In this document: piece after piece, positions 1-5,668 of the stretch | Layout: each line of letters opens with the position of its first letter | How positions within the stretch are numbered: the first letter of the stretch is position 1 | Assembly (NCBI GenBank): GCA_002371025.1 | Contig: DFFQ01000171.1 | Span: forward strand, 1 to 6,440 | Source of the DNA: Lachnospiraceae bacterium UBA3772 | Lineage (GTDB): Bacteria > Bacillota > Clostridia > Lachnospirales > Lachnospiraceae | DNA: 6,440 bases | Reading direction: 5' to 3' | Program-made: the position numbers and the translations under genes | The notes under the pieces: generated by a model | Seen by the model: the letters and a program-made list of their open reading frames with translations, nothing else | The model's database searches: none | Told to the model about the DNA's origin: nothing

Positions 1-150
1 CTATGGCTACAAGAGCTATTGATAAAGGGAGGGATGCCTATAGAGCAGGTGCAGAAGGTTTTGGGACACTCGCAGATAGATACAACTATGCAATATGCAG
101 TGGTTAATCAGAACAATGTGAAGAATTCACATAGAAAGTGTATTGACTGA
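1..150 (+). CDS. Tyrosine recombinase/integrase, C-terminal end (5' truncated by window)
   Basis: Frame 1 is open from the first base to a TGA at 148-150 and encodes the last 49 residues of a phage-type integrase. Visible are the late catalytic-domain pattern KVLGHSQIDTTMQYA, with the conserved His of LGHS (codon 67-69), and a Tyr (codon 94-96) in the position of the nucleophile that forms the covalent DNA 3'-phosphate link in this family. The catalytic Arg residues and the HxxR box lie upstream, outside the window. About 17 residues follow the Tyr, a normal tail length. The role would be site-specific integration or excision of a mobile element. The XerC/D-like versus phage/ICE integrase subtype cannot be decided from this fragment, nor can it be seen whether the full gene is intact. 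The family call is firm; the exact element is unknown. Confidence 0.9.
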   Translation, partial: LWLQELLIKGGMPIEQVQKVLGHSQIDTTMQYAVVNQNNVKNSHRKCID

Positions 151-152
151 AA

Positions 153-158
153 TGGAGG
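153..158 (+). promoter_or_regulatory. Ribosome binding site of the DUF3800 gene
   Basis: TGGAGG lies four bases before the ATG at 163. The spacing is short but usable. It starts right after the recombinase stop, and no promoter is visible in the 12-base gap, so the DUF3800 gene is probably co-transcribed with the recombinase. Confidence 0.7.
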
Positions 159-162
159 TATT

Positions 163-951
163 ATGAATACAAGATTTGTTTACTGTGATGAAACTGGAGA
201 TGACGGAAAGAATACGTTGTCCAGTGACATATTCGTATTAACAAGCATGTATATGCCATCTGAAGCATGGAATGAGAATTATAAAAGAATAAAGAATCTT
301 CGGAAAGATTGGAAAGTTAAATATGGACTTCATGTAACGGAGGAGATGCATACAAAACAGTTTTTAACAGATAAAGAACCGTTTCGCAATTACGGTTGGA
401 CTATAGAACAAAAACAAGAAATGCTTAAAGATTTTACTTTGTTAATTGCATCCTTGGATATTAAGATTATTAATACGATTATTGATAAGACAAAAATTTC
501 TACAGATGAGTATAATGTGTTAGAAAATGCACTGACATATAGCGTGCAAAGAATAGAAAACGATAGTGCAGGTAATTGGAATTATATTATTATATCGGAT
601 AAGGGGAGAATTAGCCCGATGCGAAAGACTGCCAGAGCAATAAGAGCATATAATCCTATACATTCGCAGTTTGGAGGAATGATAAATAAACCTATAAAAT
701 ATTTACTAGAAGATGTTTTAGAAAAAGATTCAAAAGAGTCGTATTACATTCAGATATGTGATTTTGTATCATATTTTGTACATTTGTTTTATGCAGTTAA
801 GTATTTAAAGAAAGAAAAACCTAAAAGGGTGAGCAGGTTAATTGATGATATATTTGTTGGGCGTGTAATGGCTACGTTAAAAGATGCGGGAGTACTCAAT
901 CTAAAGGCAAATAGTTCTAATGAATACGGATTAGTTATATATCCAAAATGA
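163..951 (+). CDS. DUF3800 domain-containing protein
   Basis: A 262-residue protein that fits DUF3800 along its whole length. It opens with the family's YxDExGd signature (YCDETGDD, residues 7-14). It continues with an LHVTEEMH segment (57-63), a buried strand ending in an acidic residue and glycine (YIIISDKG, 141-148), and a late block with Asp184, Asp189, Gln197 and Asp200 (QICDFVSYFVH). The spaced acidic residues on hydrophobic strands resemble an RNase H-like metal-binding nuclease fold; that is an inference, and no activity is established from sequence alone. No signal peptide or membrane segment is seen, so it is probably cytoplasmic. It sits 12 bases after a tyrosine recombinase gene, as expected for cargo of an integrative element. 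Proteins of this family are often found on prophages and in defence-rich islands, so a role in phage or plasmid interference is possible but unproven. The start at 163 is supported by TGGAGG and by the signature lying directly at the N terminus. Confidence 0.85.
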   Translation: MNTRFVYCDETGDDGKNTLSSDIFVLTSMYMPSEAWNENYKRIKNLRKDWKVKYGLHVTEEMHTKQFLTDKEPFRNYGWTIEQKQEMLKDFTLLIASLDIKIINTIIDKTKISTDEYNVLENALTYSVQRIENDSAGNWNYIIISDKGRISPMRKTARAIRAYNPIHSQFGGMINKPIKYLLEDVLEKDSKESYYIQICDFVSYFVHLFYAVKYLKKEKPKRVSRLIDDIFVGRVMATLKDAGVLNLKANSSNEYGLVIYPK

Positions 952-1020
952 AAAACACCACCTACGACACATTCGTGCTTTCAGTGGTTCATATATATTA
1001 TCCTATAAGTCGTGGTTTTC
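950..1020. repeat. Imperfect inverted repeat after the DUF3800 gene
   Basis: GAAAAACACCACCTACGAC (950-968) and GTCGTGGTTTTC (1009-1020) are inverted copies of each other with small insertions in the left arm. ACGAC pairs with GTCGT, ACC with GGT and the outer A-run with the T-run. A second overlapping pairing joins ACCAC (957-961) with GTGGT (984-988). The left arm begins on the DUF3800 stop codon. The long loop (about 40 bases) is unlike a standard rho-independent terminator, although the right arm does end in TTTTC. It could be a weak terminator, an RNA structure or the border of the mobile segment. Confidence 0.4.
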
Positions 1021-1185
1021 GTCAAGAAAATAATGATTGTTTTCAAATTGGGATTTGTTGAAGTGATGAGAGAAAATGATCAAGTTATTATGCGTAGGAT
1101 GCTGTAATAACTTTATATTTTCACAGATTATTAGTATAATAGAATCAGTTTATTTATTGTAGCTATTGGGGAGGGAAAGTATTAT
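952..1185. other. Intergenic region between DUF3800 and the MoxR operon
   Basis: This 234-base stretch has no convincing gene. It holds the inverted repeat at its left end and, at its right end, a promoter-like element and the MoxR ribosome binding site. A 24-codon ATG frame (1033-1107) has no Shine-Dalgarno sequence and is not annotated. The change from recombinase/DUF3800 to a housekeeping-type operon suggests that the edge of an accessory segment lies here, but no recognisable attachment site or tRNA end is seen. Confidence 0.6.
1112..1140 (+). promoter_or_regulatory. Putative sigma-A promoter of the MoxR-DUF58 operon
   Basis: A perfect TATAAT (1135-1140) lies 17 bases after TTTATA (1112-1117), which matches four of six bases of the TTGACA consensus. 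Transcription would start near 1147, giving a leader of about 40 bases before the ATG at 1186. Its place directly upstream of the operon supports the call. The -35 is weak. Confidence 0.55.
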
Positions 1186-2154
1186 ATGGAAATAAAAGAT
1201 ATCAGGGGAATCTATACATCAGTTCTTAAAAATGTTCAGAAAGTTATAGTGGGTAAAGAAGAAGTATTTACCCTTCTTTTTACTACGATCCTTTCAGGGG
1301 GACATATCCTTCTTGAAGATAATCCCGGCACAGGAAAGACAACTCTTGCAAAATGCATAGCGCAGTCTGTGGATGGAACATTTAAGAGAGTTCAGTTTAC
1401 TCCGGATCTTATGCCACAGGATATCACAGGGCTTAATATCTATAATCAAAAGGATGGGGACTTCCATCTTATGAAGGGACCTGTATTTACTAATATTTTC
1501 CTTGCAGATGAAATAAATAGAGCAACACCTCGTACCCAGTCGGCGCTTCTTGAAGCTATGGAAGAAAAAACTGTAACTATTGATGGTGAGACTATGAAGG
1601 TTCCAGAGCCATTTCTTGTAATAGCGACAGAAAATCCTATTGAAACTTCTGGTACTTATCCATTGCCTGAGGCACAGCTGGATAGATTTATGATGAAACT
1701 TACTATGGGAAGTCTTGATCATGATCAGGAAACAGGAATCCTTGCCAGATTTATGAAGGACGATCCTTTAAAAGAACTGGGCAAATGTTGCACAGTGGAA
1801 GATATCCTTAAAGCAAGGGAAACAGTTAAAGATGTTAAGGTAAAAAAAGAAGTAATGGATTACATTGTAGATATTTCTGAAGCCACAAGACATTCTTCAA
1901 AAATAATAGTAGGAGTAAGCCCTCGTGCATCCCTTCTTCTTATGAGAGCTGCCATGAGCTTTGCTGCTATTTCCGGTAGAAATTATGTTACGCCGGATGA
2001 TGTTAAATATCTGGCACCACATGTATTTGCTCATAGGATACTTACTGCTTCCGGACTGGGAAGAATGGATGAAACAAGAAAGATAATAAGTGATCTTACT
2101 AAGACGATTACCGCACCGGTAGAAGACTGGAGCGATAAGAAGAATAAAGAGTAG
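1186..2154 (+). CDS. MoxR-family AAA+ ATPase
   Basis: A 322-residue protein, the usual length for MoxR ATPases, with every AAA+ landmark in place. These are Walker A DNPGTGKT (45-52), Walker B FLADEINRA (105-113, acidic pair Asp108-Glu109), sensor 1 IATENP (146-151, Asn150), an arginine-finger-type LPEAQLDRF (160-168, Arg167) and sensor 2 GVSPRAS (243-249, Arg247), followed by the C-terminal helical lid. The FTPDLMPQDITG segment (71-82) is typical of the family. MoxR proteins hydrolyse ATP as oligomeric rings and act as chaperones for maturation or assembly of partner complexes, typically with the VWA/DUF58 protein encoded next door. The substrate here is unknown. The start is set by GGGGAGGG at 1168-1175, ten bases upstream. 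It is the first gene of a three-gene operon and is followed after 17 bases by the DUF58 gene. Assignment to the family is firm; subfamily and cellular role are inferred. Confidence 0.95.
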   Translation: MEIKDIRGIYTSVLKNVQKVIVGKEEVFTLLFTTILSGGHILLEDNPGTGKTTLAKCIAQSVDGTFKRVQFTPDLMPQDITGLNIYNQKDGDFHLMKGPVFTNIFLADEINRATPRTQSALLEAMEEKTVTIDGETMKVPEPFLVIATENPIETSGTYPLPEAQLDRFMMKLTMGSLDHDQETGILARFMKDDPLKELGKCCTVEDILKARETVKDVKVKKEVMDYIVDISEATRHSSKIIVGVSPRASLLLMRAAMSFAAISGRNYVTPDDVKYLAPHVFAHRILTASGLGRMDETRKIISDLTKTITAPVEDWSDKKNKE

Positions 2155-2160
2155 TTTTTT

Positions 2161-2165
2161 GGGAG
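2161..2165 (+). promoter_or_regulatory. Ribosome binding site of the DUF58 gene
   Basis: GGGAG lies six bases before the ATG at 2172, in the 17-base gap after the MoxR stop. It fixes the start and supports translation from one operon mRNA. Confidence 0.65.
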
Positions 2166-2171
2166 CTGCCT

Positions 2172-3296
2172 ATGAAACTTATACTTATCACAGTAATACT
2201 TATAGCTGTATATATCATACAGCGTGAGATCTATAATACATACTGGAATAGACGACTTACTACATCTCTTAAATTTAGTAAGGAGTATTTAGAGTGCGGT
2301 GAAAAAGGCAAGCTGGTAGAGACAATCACCAATGATAAATTTCTTCCCCTTCCGGTTTTTCAGTTTAAATTCTCGGTGGACAGAGCCCTTAAATTCGATG
2401 ATATGGAAAATTCAAATGTTACAGATAATTACCATCGAAATGACATTTTCTCCATATTGGGTCATCAGAGGATTACAAGAAAGCTGGATTTTACGGCCAC
2501 TGAAAGAGGTATTTATAAAGTTGAAGGGGCTACACTTCTGGTAAAGGATTTCTTCCTTTCAAGTCAGTTTGCTGAAGCAGTTTCAGTAGATTCAAGAGTA
2601 TTTGTATTTCCAAGAAAGATAGACGTTTCAAAAGTTGATAATGTATTCCGCGGTATTTTAGGTGAGATTAATTCCAAGAGAAGTCTTATTGAGGACAGGC
2701 TTACATATCGTGGAATGAGAGATTACAGAACCACGGATTCATTTAGGACCATAAATTGGAAGCAGAGCGCCAAAGCCTGTCAGTTAAAGGTTAATGTTTA
2801 TGATTATACCATGGACGCCCAGGTTAAGATCATGCTTAATCTTGATACAGATTCCATGATAAGAACCAATACGCTGATTGAGGAATCCATAAGTATCGTA
2901 AGTTCCGCCTGCCGCAAATTCCTTAGAGCAAAGATCAGTGTGGATGTTGTTTCCAACGGACTTGATATAAATAAAGAGGTTATAACTCTGCCCGGAAATG
3001 GAGCTGAGAGTTCTCACGGTATCACCATTGATAAGTATCTTGCATCTATTGCCAACTCCAGTGGAAATAAGGAATTTCTTAAGATGCTGGATAAGGAGAT
3101 AATGAAGGCGGAGGACAGGATCCTTTATCTTATTATTTCTCCATATCATAAGAAGGATCTTCTTAGTAAGATTGATGAGATGAATAAGAACGGATTATAT
3201 GTCTCAATGATTGTTCCTTATTATGATCAGATTGGATATACACCGGAAAGAGAGTGTATCCATGGATGGGAGGTGAGTCTCACCGATGCATCTTGA
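2172..3296 (+). CDS. DUF58 domain-containing protein, MoxR partner
   Basis: A 374-residue protein. Residues 2-17 form one hydrophobic N-terminal segment, probably a membrane anchor, where many relatives have a two-helix hairpin. A beta-rich region follows (about 30-150). Next comes the DUF58 signature, YRGMRDYRTTDSFRTINWKQSA (179-200), with the typical G-R-x-Y, D-S-x-R and I-N-W-K positions. The C-terminal part resembles a von Willebrand factor A fold: the strand IMLNLDTDS (220-228) sits where the metal site DxSxS normally lies, but here it is degenerate, so metal binding is doubtful. DUF58 proteins accompany MoxR ATPases and are thought to act as adaptor or substrate at the membrane. The gene begins 17 bases after MoxR and its last 11 bases overlap the next gene, which points to coupled translation. 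The family call is firm; the molecular function is inferred from the operon. Confidence 0.92.
   Translation: MKLILITVILIAVYIIQREIYNTYWNRRLTTSLKFSKEYLECGEKGKLVETITNDKFLPLPVFQFKFSVDRALKFDDMENSNVTDNYHRNDIFSILGHQRITRKLDFTATERGIYKVEGATLLVKDFFLSSQFAEAVSVDSRVFVFPRKIDVSKVDNVFRGILGEINSKRSLIEDRLTYRGMRDYRTTDSFRTINWKQSAKACQLKVNVYDYTMDAQVKIMLNLDTDSMIRTNTLIEESISIVSSACRKFLRAKISVDVVSNGLDINKEVITLPGNGAESSHGITIDKYLASIANSSGNKEFLKMLDKEIMKAEDRILYLIISPYHKKDLLSKIDEMNKNGLYVSMIVPYYDQIGYTPERECIHGWEVSLTDAS
3269..3275 (+). promoter_or_regulatory. Ribosome binding site inside the DUF58 gene for the downstream membrane protein
   Basis: GGAGGTG within the 3' end of the DUF58 coding region stands ten bases before the ATG at 3286. 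It decides the start of the third operon gene and explains the 11-base overlap. Confidence 0.75.
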
Positions 3297-4524
3297 TCTT
3301 TTACGTAAAGGCCTTAGATGGCTTTATATTGTTCTTATCACTGTCCAGATCCTTTATTTTATCTGTGAATATTTTCCCGTTAATCCACTTGGATGGATAC
3401 ATGTGGTGGTGATAGGAATCATTTATCTATATAATTTTATATTTAGAGAAAAGATAAATAAGGTATGGCAGGCCATGCTTTATGAGCTTCTTATAATGGT
3501 ACTTATGATATTTGTTCCCGGTGACATTTTTATAAAATGTGCTTTAGCTGCGGTAGGGGCATTTGCATTTGTAGGTACTGCCAGATTTATAGTTAAAGGA
3601 GGAAAGATATATCCGGCTTCAGATATGCCTTGGGTAGCTTTTATAGTAGCATTTTTTACTTACGGATTTGCTGCTTATTCAAAAAAACAGGATGTAATGA
3701 CTATGTCCATCAGTTTTGCAATAGTATTATTTATGATCTTTCTTCTGGCGGATTACACTGACGGGCTGGTGGGATATATAAGAGCTACAAGGGATGTAAG
3801 AGGAATTCCTATCAAGAGGATAATGAGGACAAATTCCCTTATCATTATCTGCATAATGGTTGTGAGCCTTTTACTTCTGGTGTTAGGGGATGCTCTTGGA
3901 ATAAGCAGGTGGATGTTAAAACTTTGGCATGTGATAGTAAATGTATTAAAGAAGATAATCCTTATTGTTGTCACGGTATTCAGATTTATTGCCAGTCTCC
4001 TTGGAGGTGGAAGTGCAGAAAGTGCAGCTGAAAATTACAATTATCAGATGCAGCAGCTGAATCTTCCGGTTGATGGAGAGACAGATCTTTCGATTATATT
4101 AAATGCCATATTCAGAGTGGTATTTATTATCGGAATGGTAGTTCTTGTTATATTTATCTTTGCCTGGATAATCAGATTTATCCTGAAAAGACATGAACTT
4201 ACCGATAAGATAGAAGACGTAAATGAATTAAATAAACTGGATAAAAAAGAAAGAACTAAAGGAAATCTGTTTAAACAAATGGCGGAATATCTTTCAATGG
4301 AAGAGAGAGCCAGAAGGATATATAAAAAGAGGATACTTAAGTATGAGAAAGAGTTTTATCCAAGTAAGAGTTCTACATCAGGAGATATAAAAAATGGCAT
4401 AGAGGCGGCAGCTGGGGAGGAACTCCCGGAGCTTACCGAACTCTATAATGCTATAAGATATGGAAATGTGAAAGTTGACGCAGCTTATCTTAAAAAGATG
4501 AAGAACGCGGATGCCTATAAGTAA
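3286..4524 (+). CDS. Multi-pass membrane protein with DUF4129-like C terminus, third gene of the MoxR operon
   Basis: A 412-residue integral membrane protein. Hydrophobic segments lie at about 10-29, 35-53, 64-79, 82-102, 114-131, 138-156, 184-201, 222-239 and 274-299. A polar, partly charged loop (240-268) precedes the last of these, and a roughly 110-residue charged cytoplasmic-type tail follows it (300-412). The tail ends with LTELYNAIRYGNVKVD (383-398), which resembles the end of DUF4129 domains found C-terminal to transglutaminase-like TgpA proteins and in MoxR-DUF58 operons. No transglutaminase Cys-His-Asp core is visible between the membrane segments, so this is not a full TgpA. It probably forms the membrane part of the MoxR-DUF58 machine. 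The start follows a good internal Shine-Dalgarno sequence. The 3' end overlaps the convergent lysR gene by 35 bases. Membrane location is clear; the DUF4129 kinship is a moderate-strength call. Confidence 0.8.
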   Translation: MHLDLLRKGLRWLYIVLITVQILYFICEYFPVNPLGWIHVVVIGIIYLYNFIFREKINKVWQAMLYELLIMVLMIFVPGDIFIKCALAAVGAFAFVGTARFIVKGGKIYPASDMPWVAFIVAFFTYGFAAYSKKQDVMTMSISFAIVLFMIFLLADYTDGLVGYIRATRDVRGIPIKRIMRTNSLIIICIMVVSLLLLVLGDALGISRWMLKLWHVIVNVLKKIILIVVTVFRFIASLLGGGSAESAAENYNYQMQQLNLPVDGETDLSIILNAIFRVVFIIGMVVLVIFIFAWIIRFILKRHELTDKIEDVNELNKLDKKERTKGNLFKQMAEYLSMEERARRIYKKRILKYEKEFYPSKSSTSGDIKNGIEAAAGEELPELTELYNAIRYGNVKVDAAYLKKMKNADAYK

Positions 4525-5656
4525 GGAAGTCCTTGATCATTTTTTTATTCTTGTTGGATTTTTTATATGCAAATCCTACGTTTCGCTGAGGTACTTCTTC
4601 ATTTAAAGGAAGGACGATGACGGAACCGCTATCAATTGCGTCTTCGGCAAATTCCTTAACAATGGCGGATATTCCAAGACCAATGTGGGCGAAATCAAGG
4701 AGAAGATCCATATCATTAATATCAAGGATCTTCTTTGGGCTGATATTGTTCTGATAGAAATATTTTTCAATATGGTTTCTTGTAACATTTCCCTTTTCGA
4801 GCAACATGACATTTCCTCTTTCCAATAATTCGTGAGGGGGAAGGGCGTTAGATGGGAAAAGATTATAAAATGTGTTTTTTAAGGAGGTTTTATCATGGCT
4901 GTTGGAAGTACTGTTGCTGCGATTCTTGCTCTTATTCTCGCTCTCATCCTTGGCAAGCTGCTTTTCATTAGGTGAATTGTAAGTTGCAGCTCTGGATGAA
5001 GAAGATGGAGGATTGGTAGGTACAATTTTAGGAGAAGAAGACTGAGTCATCATAGTTATATTTCCGGAAAATAACCAGCTGGAATTATTTAGGTTTTCAG
5101 GCTTTGTTTCACGTAAGATAAGGTTATCCAGATAAGTCTTACTGGCAACAAATACATCATGGATCTTCTTTATAGGAATAAATTCAATATCCGATGGAAG
5201 ATCGGTTTCACATATTAACCCTATATCAACGGCATTATCCTGCAGGAGACGCACGGTATTAATAGTAGCGTGGCAGTCGATGGATAGCTTGATATGAGGG
5301 TTATTTATTATGTAATTTTTTAAATGATCCATTAAAAGATGGCGGCACAATGCATTGCTTACACCAATCTTTAATTCGCCTACTCCGAGACTTAGATCTC
5401 TCTGGAGTTTATCTTCTGCGTCATTTATCTTTTCAAAGGCAGCTGCTAATGATTCATAAAGCAGCTCGCCTTCTTCAGTTAGTTTTACACCTCTTGAAGA
5501 ACGGTTGAAGAGAGTGCAGTTTAATTCTTTTTCTAAAAGGGAAATGGATTTGCTCACGGCAGGCTGACTTATAAAGAGTCTGTCTGCGGCACGGCTGATA
5601 TTTCCTTCTTTTGCTGTAGCAAAAAATATCCTGTAAAAATTCAGATTATCTATCAT
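4490..5656 (-). CDS. LysR-type transcriptional regulator with a low-complexity insertion, probable regulator of leuC
   Basis: A 388-residue protein, about 90 longer than a usual LysR regulator. Residues 1-60 form the winged helix-turn-helix; the recognition region is SRAADRLFISQPAVSKSI (21-38), followed by LEKELNCTLFNR. A linker helix (about 65-90) leads to the effector domain: GELKIGVS (93-100), AVDIGLIC (142-149), FVASKTYLDN (169-178), then LLEKGNVTR (285-293) and HIGLGISAIV (324-333). Between about 184 and 270 sits a Ser/Asn/Lys/Pro-rich tract that breaks the domain where ordinary relatives have a short loop. The start at 5656 was chosen over an in-frame ATG at 5737. It has TGGAGA with seven bases to the ATG and places the HTH at the normal N-terminal position, whereas the longer form would add 27 unconserved residues. 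The gene is divergent from leuC, which suggests regulation of leucine biosynthesis with an isopropylmalate-type effector (inference). Its 3' end overlaps the converging membrane-protein gene by 35 bases. Confidence 0.92.
   Translation of the reverse strand: MIDNLNFYRIFFATAKEGNISRAADRLFISQPAVSKSISLLEKELNCTLFNRSSRGVKLTEEGELLYESLAAAFEKINDAEDKLQRDLSLGVGELKIGVSNALCRHLLMDHLKNYIINNPHIKLSIDCHATINTVRLLQDNAVDIGLICETDLPSDIEFIPIKKIHDVFVASKTYLDNLILRETKPENLNNSSWLFSGNITMMTQSSSPKIVPTNPPSSSSRAATYNSPNEKQLAKDESENKSKNRSNSTSNSHDKTSLKNTFYNLFPSNALPPHELLERGNVMLLEKGNVTRNHIEKYFYQNNISPKKILDINDMDLLLDFAHIGLGISAIVKEFAEDAIDSGSVIVLPLNEEVPQRNVGFAYKKSNKNKKMIKDFLTYRHPRSSSF
4522..4546 (+). terminator. Weak candidate terminator of the MoxR operon
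   Basis: TAAGGAAGTCCTTG can form a short stem (AAGG/CCTT plus a U-G pair, four-base loop). It is followed by GATCA and then seven T (4540-4546). The stem is only four to five pairs and is separated from the T-run, so termination would be inefficient. It lies within the convergent lysR coding region. Confidence 0.25.
4881..4887 (+). promoter_or_regulatory. Perfect Shine-Dalgarno sequence antisense to lysR
   Basis: AAGGAGG (continuing to AAGGAGGT) is fully complementary to the 16S rRNA 3' end. It lies seven bases before the ATG at 4895, an ideal spacing. TATAAA (4864-4869) just upstream could serve as a -10 box, but no -35 hexamer is found at 16-18 bases from it. Confidence 0.45.
4895..4975 (+). 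CDS. Possible small hydrophobic membrane peptide, antisense inside lysR
   Basis: An ORF of 26 codons ending in TGA. It starts MAVGSTVAAILAL, continues with an ILAL repeat and LG, and closes with KLLFIR. Residues 7-20 are nearly all Ala, Ile and Leu, enough for a single membrane helix, and the only charges are Lys21 and Arg26 at the end. It has the best Shine-Dalgarno sequence in the window, correctly spaced. The general shape is that of small membrane proteins or type I toxin-like peptides, but no specific family is recognised. It lies entirely in the low-complexity insertion of lysR, codon-aligned on the opposite strand. Antisense codons of Ser, Asn, Lys and Glu naturally read as Ala, Ile/Val and Leu, so the hydrophobic run may be incidental. 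Treat as a hypothesis. Confidence 0.3.
   Translation: MAVGSTVAAILALILALILGKLLFIR
4922..4945. repeat. Tandem 12-base repeat
   Basis: ATTCTTGCTCTT is followed directly by ATTCTCGCTCTC, with 10 of 12 bases equal. On the minus strand it encodes ESEN-KSKN of the LysR insertion; on the plus strand it encodes ILAL-ILAL of the small hydrophobic ORF. It suggests growth of the insertion by local duplication or slippage. Confidence 0.5.
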
Positions 5657-5662
5657 AATTAT

Positions 5663-5668
5663 TCTCCA
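5663..5668 (-). promoter_or_regulatory. Ribosome binding site deciding the lysR start
   Basis: TGGAGA on the minus strand, with GGAG seven bases before the ATG at 5656. It supports this start rather than the upstream in-frame ATG at 5737. Confidence 0.7.

Larger units (their letters stand above)
4847..5107 (-). other. Low-complexity insertion within the LysR effector domain
   Basis: This covers residues of about 184-270. It includes runs SSS (206-208) and SSSS (218-221), an ESENKSKN repeat and an Asn/Ser/Lys-rich stretch (236-260). The conserved effector-domain sequence before it (FVASKTYLDN) and after it (LLEKGNVTRNHIEKYF) would join well without it. The reading frame stays open, so the protein may still fold with a disordered loop. 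The exact edges are estimates, made without an alignment. Confidence 0.6.

Noticed and set aside
1033..1107. 24-codon ATG frame on the plus strand in the gap before the MoxR gene
   Set aside because: No Shine-Dalgarno sequence, no recognisable pattern in the product, and it lies upstream of the inferred promoter of the following operon.
1294..1722. 142-codon open frame on the minus strand within the MoxR gene
   Set aside because: It overlaps the most conserved AAA+ motifs on the opposite strand and its product is rich in Cys, Ser and Lys with no family pattern. It is a shadow of the real gene.
2332..2544. 70-codon open frame on the plus strand in another phase of the DUF58 gene
   Set aside because: No convincing independent signal, and it is covered by the DUF58 frame.
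2784..3149. 121-codon open frame on the minus strand within the DUF58 gene
   Set aside because: It is antisense to a conserved coding region and its product shows no domain pattern.
3753..3974. 73-codon minus-strand frame within the membrane-protein gene
   Set aside because: It is antisense to transmembrane coding sequence and has no recognisable motif.
4603..4812. 69-codon minus-strand frame in another phase of lysR
   Set aside because: It overlaps the conserved C-terminal part of the regulator. The lysR frame is continuous across it, so a frameshift is not needed to explain the insertion.
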